NCBI RefSeq assembly: GCF_016612535.1
Contig: NZ_JAENXS010000003.1
Location: 62,001 to 126,000, forward strand
Direction of reading: 5' to 3'
Source: Bradyrhizobium diazoefficiens
GTDB taxonomy: Bacteria > Pseudomonadota > Alphaproteobacteria > Rhizobiales > Xanthobacteraceae
Length of the DNA stretch: 64,000 nt
The position numbers were made by a program, and so were the translations under genes. Shown here one piece after another: positions 60,131 through 64,000 of this stretch; the first letter of the stretch is position 1, and each line of letters starts with the position of its first letter. A model generated the notes under the pieces. It saw nothing but the letters and a program-made list of their open reading frames with translations, did no database searches and was not told the origin of the DNA.

Positions 60131-62440
60131 ATGGCAGCCCCCATCAAGTTCGGCGTTGGCCAAAGCGTGCTGCGCAAGGAGGATGACGCACTGATCCGCG
60201 GCAAGGGCCGCTACACCGACGATTACGCGCCGCAGGCTGCGCTGCGCTGCCTGATGCTGCGCTCGCCGCATGCGCATGCCAAATTCACCATTGACGTGAG
60301 CCGCGCTCGCACCCTTCCCGGGGTGGCGCTGATCCTGACCGCTGCCGAGATTGGGGATCTCGGCAATCTGCCCTGCCTTTTCAATCTCGAGACCGATCCC
60401 TTCACAGGCCCGCCTTACCCGATCCTCGCCAAGGATGAAGTGCGCCATGTCGGCGATTGCATCGCCTTCGTCGTCGCCGAGACCATCGACCAGGCCCGCG
60501 ACGCGATCGAGGCGATCGAGGTCAAATGGTCGCCACTGCCAGCGGTGACCGGCCTCGTCAACGCCGTGAAGAAGGGCGCGCCGCAGGTCTGGCCGGACAA
60601 GCCCGGCAATGTGCTGTTCGACGTTTCGATCGGTGACAAGGCCGCGACGGAAGCTGCGTTTGCCAAGGCGCATACGGTCGCCGAAATCTCCATCGTCAAT
60701 CCGCGCGTGGTCGCGAGCTTCATGGAGACGCGCGCGGCGGTCTGCGAATACGACGCGAAGGCCGATCACCTCACGCTAACAATCGGCAGCCAAGGCAGCC
60801 ACCGCCTGCGCGACATCCTCTGTCAGAACGTGCTGAATATCCCGACCGAGAAGATGCGGGTGATCTGCCCCGATGTCGGCGGCGGCTTTGGCACCAAGCT
60901 GTTTCCCTACCGTGAATACGCCCTGGTGGCGGTCGCTGCGCGCAAGCTGAAAAAAGCAGTGAAATGGGCGGCGGATCGCTCCGAGCATTTCATGGGCGAC
61001 GCGCAGGGCCGCGACAACGTCACCACGGCGAAGATGGCGCTGACTGAAGACGGCAAATTCCTCGCGATGGATTGCGACCTGATGGGCGACATGGGCGCTT
61101 ATCTCTCGACCTTCGGGCCCTACATCCCGCATGGCGGCGCCGGCATGCTGCCGGGGCTCTACGACATCCAGGCTTTCCACTGTCGGGTGCGCACCATCTT
61201 CACCAACAGCGTGCCTGTTGATGCCTATCGCGGTGCGGGCCGGCCCGAGGCCGCCTATGTAATCGAACGTCTTGTGGATGCCTGCGCGCGCAAACTGGAC
61301 ATGACTCCGGATGCCATCCGCCGCAAGAATTTCATCCAGCCTAAGGCGCTGCCCTACAAGACCGCGACCGGCAAGGTCTACGATTCCGGCGACTTCGCCG
61401 CGCATCTGAAGCGCGCGATGGAGATCGCCGACTGGAAGGAGTTTTCAAAGCGCGCCAGGGCGGCCAAGAAGAACGGCCTGATCCGCGGCATCGGGCTTGC
61501 GAGCTATGTCGAGGTCTGCGGCACCATGGGCGAGGAGACCGCCAATGTGCGGATGGACCCCAATGGCGACATCACTGTGCTGATCGGCACGCAGTCGAGC
61601 GGGCAGGGCCACCAGACCGCCTATGCGCAGATCGTCGCCGAGCAGTTCGGCGTCGCGCCCGAGCGCGTGCACGTCCACCAAGGCGACACCGCCATGATCG
61701 CAACCGGCCTTGGCACCGGCGGCTCGGCCTCGATTCCCTCGGGCGGCGTCAGCGTCGAGCGCGCCACGCGCGAGCTCGGTCAAAAGCTCAAGGAGATCGC
61801 AGCGCAGGCGTTGGAGGCCAGCGCCGGCGACCTGGAGATCACCGACGGCATCGTGCGCATCGCCGGCACCGACCGTTCGATCTCGTTCGCCGATCTCGCC
61901 AGGCGGCCGAACGCCGATCCATCGAAGCTGAACGCCAGCGCGACCTTCGCCAGCGCCGATGGCACCTATCCCAACGGCACCCATGTCGCGGAAGTCGAGA
62001 TCGATCCGGCCACCGGCATCATCAAGGTCGCCAATTATGTGATCGTCGACGATTTCGGCAAGACGCTCAATCCGCTGCTTTTGGCGGGCCAGGTGCATGG
62101 CGGTGCCATGCAGGGCATCGGCCAGGCGCTGATGGAACAGGTGGTCTATGGCGCGGGTGACGGCCAGCTCATCACCGCAACCTACATGGACTACGCGCTG
62201 CCGCGCGCGGCCGACGGCCCGTCCTTCGTGTTCGAGACCAACAACATTCCCTGCACGACCAATCCGATGGGCGTGAAGGGCGCGGGCGAGGCCGGTGCGA
62301 TCGGTTCCTGTCCCGCCGTCGTCAACGCCATCGTCGACGGGCTGTGGCGCGAGTACAAGATCGATCACATCGACATGCCGGCGACACCAGAACGTGTTTG
62401 GATCGCGATCAACGAGCACCGCCGCCGCCATAGCCTCTGA
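60131..62440 (+). CDS. Xanthine dehydrogenase/CO dehydrogenase family molybdopterin-binding subunit (form II CoxL-like), orphan
   Basis: The 769-aa large subunit has the N-terminal ald_Xan_dh domain ('RKEDDALIRGKGRYTDDY', 'LRSPHAHAKF') and the molybdopterin-binding part with 'GGGFGTKLFPYREY', 'GTGGSASIPSGGVSVE' and the catalytic-Glu motif 'GVKGAGEAGAIGSCPAVVNAI'. The active-site loop reads 'DAYRGAGRPE', the form II signature, rather than the AYxCSFR of true CO dehydrogenase, so CO oxidation is unlikely. The usual FAD (CoxM) and Fe-S (CoxS) subunit genes are not beside it. A cytochrome c' gene follows. Confidence 0.92.
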   Translation: MAAPIKFGVGQSVLRKEDDALIRGKGRYTDDYAPQAALRCLMLRSPHAHAKFTIDVSRARTLPGVALILTAAEIGDLGNLPCLFNLETDPFTGPPYPILAKDEVRHVGDCIAFVVAETIDQARDAIEAIEVKWSPLPAVTGLVNAVKKGAPQVWPDKPGNVLFDVSIGDKAATEAAFAKAHTVAEISIVNPRVVASFMETRAAVCEYDAKADHLTLTIGSQGSHRLRDILCQNVLNIPTEKMRVICPDVGGGFGTKLFPYREYALVAVAARKLKKAVKWAADRSEHFMGDAQGRDNVTTAKMALTEDGKFLAMDCDLMGDMGAYLSTFGPYIPHGGAGMLPGLYDIQAFHCRVRTIFTNSVPVDAYRGAGRPEAAYVIERLVDACARKLDMTPDAIRRKNFIQPKALPYKTATGKVYDSGDFAAHLKRAMEIADWKEFSKRARAAKKNGLIRGIGLASYVEVCGTMGEETANVRMDPNGDITVLIGTQSSGQGHQTAYAQIVAEQFGVAPERVHVHQGDTAMIATGLGTGGSASIPSGGVSVERATRELGQKLKEIAAQALEASAGDLEITDGIVRIAGTDRSISFADLARRPNADPSKLNASATFASADGTYPNGTHVAEVEIDPATGIIKVANYVIVDDFGKTLNPLLLAGQVHGGAMQGIGQALMEQVVYGAGDGQLITATYMDYALPRAADGPSFVFETNNIPCTTNPMGVKGAGEAGAIGSCPAVVNAIVDGLWREYKIDHIDMPATPERVWIAINEHRRRHSL

Positions 62441-62539
62441 AATGCGGCGTCCGCGCGGCGGGAATTAAGTGCCCGCCGCCGTGTTCTAACCCATGAACGC
62501 CTCTCCCCAAACCGTCTTGCGAGCCGGAGAAACACGCCG

Positions 62540-62989
62540 ATGAAACGAATTTTGATTGTCGCGGGCACCCTCATCCTGGGTGCGGGCGCCGTGATGGCGC
62601 AGCAGGAGGTTGCCGTCCAGCAGGACAATCTGATGCGCTCGCAGGCCAAGAGCATGTACGGCGTCATCCTGAAGATGACCAAGGGCGACATTCCCTACGA
62701 CCAGAAGGCGGTCGACCAGGCGGTGGCCAGCCTCGAGGCTGATGTCGCCAAGATTGCCAAGACCTTTGCGGTCAATCCCAAGCAGGACGTGGTCAACGCG
62801 ACCTACGGCGCGTCGCCAAAGGTCTGGCAGAACAAGGCCGATTTCGATTCCAAGATCCCGCCGGTGCAGAAAGCAATCGCCGACGTCAAGGGCAAGATCA
62901 CCGACGTGGCGAGCCTCAAGGCCGCCTACACCGCGATGAACGACCGTTGCAATGATTGCCACGAGACGTACCGGGTGAAGCTGAAGTAG
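62540..62989 (+). CDS. Cytochrome c' (class II c-type cytochrome)
   Basis: The 149-aa protein has a signal peptide (to 'GAVMAQ', about residue 21) and a four-helix-bundle cytochrome c' body with the heme-attachment motif CNDCH near residues 137-141, close to the C-terminus as in the family. It is periplasmic and may carry electrons or bind NO. GGAGA precedes the ATG. Its place behind the CoxL-like gene could mean that it accepts electrons from that oxidoreductase, which is a guess. Confidence 0.93.
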   Translation: MKRILIVAGTLILGAGAVMAQQEVAVQQDNLMRSQAKSMYGVILKMTKGDIPYDQKAVDQAVASLEADVAKIAKTFAVNPKQDVVNATYGASPKVWQNKADFDSKIPPVQKAIADVKGKITDVASLKAAYTAMNDRCNDCHETYRVKLK

Positions 62990-63000
62990 GTGTTCCGTTT

Positions 63001-63124
63001 GTAGCTCGGATGGAGCGCAGCGAAATCCGGGACAAACCTGTCAGCTAGCAGATGATTCCCCGGATTGCGCTTCCGTCTTCGCTCTTCGAGCTACGGCGGA
63101 CAAGTCGCTCCATCCGGGCTACGG
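63001..63124. repeat. Dispersed palindromic repeat, family H
   Basis: GTAGCTCGGATGGAGCGCAGCGAAATCCGG is mirrored by CCCGGATTGCGCTTC and, at the end, GCTCCATCCGGGCTACGG. It fills most of the gap between the cytochrome and the PLP-enzyme gene. Confidence 0.8.
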
Positions 63125-63239
63125 GACTGCCACGAGCGCAGCTGCAAATTCCAGTGCGCAAGGCCTGACGGATCGCTGTCAGAACGGTTATCTTCACGCC
63201 GACGCCCGGCGAGGATCCGAATCAACAGCGAGACAGGCC

Positions 63240-64000
63240 ATGGCAAAACCGTTTCCGTCGAAAACCCATATCGGCAACCATATGCTGCATCCGGAAACGC
63301 TGATGCTGACCTATGGCTATGATCCCCAATTGTCGGAAGGCGCCATCAAGCCGCCGGTGTTCCTGACCTCGACCTTCGTATTCAAGACGGCCGAGGACGG
63401 GCAGGATTTTTTCGATTACGTCTCGGGCCGGCGCGAGCCGCCAGCGGGCATGGGTGCGGGCCTGGTCTATTCGCGCTTCAACCACCCCAACAGCGAGATC
63501 GTCGAGGACAGGCTCGCGGTCTACGAGCGCACCGAGAGCTGTGCGCTGTTCTCGTCCGGCATGGCGGCGATCTCCACGACGATTTTGGCTTTCGTCCGCC
63601 CGGGCGACGTCATTCTGCACTCCCAGCCGCTCTATGGCGGGACGGAAACACTGCTGACGAACACGCTGGCGCGGCTCTCGATCGGCGCGGTCGGCTTTGC
63701 CGACGGCATTGACGAGGTGGCGGTCAACCAGGCCGCGGACGAGGCGATGCGGAAGGGGCGGGTTTCGATGATCCTGGTCGAGACGCCTGCCAACCCGACC
63801 AACGGCCTGGTCGACGTTGCGCTGATGCGCCGCGTCGCCGACGCGATCGGAAAGGCCCAGGGCCACACGCCGATCATCGCCTGCGACAACACGCTGCTCG
63901 GTCCGGTGTTTCAGCGGCCGATCGAGCATGGCGCCGATCTCTCGCTGTATTCGCTGACCAAATATGTCGGCGGTCATTCCGACCTGATCGCGGGTGCCGC
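63240..64000 (+). CDS. Cys/Met metabolism PLP-dependent enzyme (cystathionine gamma-synthase family), 3' truncated by window end
   Basis: The frame starts at ATG 63240 (AGACAGG upstream) and is open to the end of the window, giving 253 residues. It has the family landmarks '[20 protein letters not shown]', '[13 protein letters not shown]', '[13 protein letters not shown]', '[12 protein letters not shown]' and the PLP-lysine segment '[12 protein letters not shown]'. It could be a cystathionine gamma-synthase, a methionine gamma-lyase or an acyl-homoserine sulfhydrylase; the missing C-terminus would help decide. No SAM-II-type riboswitch is visible upstream. Confidence 0.92.
   Translation, partial: MAKPFPSKTHIGNHMLHPETLMLTYGYDPQLSEGAIKPPVFLTSTFVFKTAEDGQDFFDYVSGRREPPAGMGAGLVYSRFNHPNSEIVEDRLAVYERTESCALFSSGMAAISTTILAFVRPGDVILHSQPLYGGTETLLTNTLARLSIGAVGFADGIDEVAVNQAADEAMRKGRVSMILVETPANPTNGLVDVALMRRVADAIGKAQGHTPIIACDNTLLGPVFQRPIEHGADLSLYSLTKYVGGHSDLIAGA

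Overview
The window looks like the chromosome of an alphaproteobacterium of the Bradyrhizobium/Nitrobacteraceae type. The reasons are the high GC with strong third-position bias (which throws up long spurious antisense frames), abundant Liv-type ABC transporters, a phasin-like protein, rhizobial-style LPS genes, a perfect TTAA-N7-TTAA CtrA-type box, and many dispersed palindromic intergenic repeats. The genus is an inference from protein and repeat character, not from a database search. I see no rRNA, tRNA, insertion sequence, integrase or CRISPR array.

Region 1 (1-4.4 kb) starts with two lower-GC genes (a membrane protein with a pilin-like end, and a methyltransferase). A degenerate copy of the 3' end of the neighbouring CoA-ligase gene borders them. 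A PaaK-like CoA ligase and an AGE-family epimerase follow. Region 2 (4.4-13 kb) is a minus-strand Liv-type ABC operon that also encodes a long-chain/aromatic acyl-CoA synthetase, with a divergent Crp/Fnr regulator. A repeat-flanked DUF559 nuclease-like gene interrupts the operon on the other strand. Region 3 (13-17 kb) has an MFS transporter, a HemD-like protein, PurU, a lipoprotein and a strong inverted-repeat operator. Region 4 (17-23 kb) is a second, complete livKHMGF operon followed by a MetE-like methyltransferase.

Region 5 (23-29.4 kb) holds a TPR-caspase-like protein and a methyl-cycle group: an HTH-methyltransferase with an unusual leader, then metK and ahcY. Region 6 (29.4-36.8 kb) has a flavin monooxygenase, an overlapping ParA-like/phasin-like gene pair, a 51-aa protein behind a CtrA-type box, LpxO, a tungstate transporter without its ATPase, a SnoaL-like protein and a fumarylacetoacetate hydrolase family enzyme.

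Region 7 (36.8-57.5 kb) is a cell-surface polysaccharide cluster. It contains MsbA, GalE, an LpcC-like mannosyltransferase, WaaF, HldD, HldE and an O-antigen ligase. It also has what looks like a QuiNAc initiation module (WbpM/WreV-like dehydratase, WbpV/WreQ-like reductase, WecA/WreU-like transferase), plus a UDP-glucuronate epimerase, ManC, a Gfo/Idh oxidoreductase and a DegT aminotransferase. MurJ follows. Region 8 (59-64 kb) has a DUF1127 protein behind a possible attenuator, an orphan form-II CoxL-like subunit, a cytochrome c' and the start of a Cys/Met PLP enzyme.

The candidates I consider most likely to be new biology are three. First, the ParA/phasin pair, a possible PHA-granule positioning system. 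Second, the DUF559 cassette inside paired inverted palindromic repeats, with a gene-free copy of the same repeat pair elsewhere in the window. Third, the CtrA-boxed 51-aa protein.
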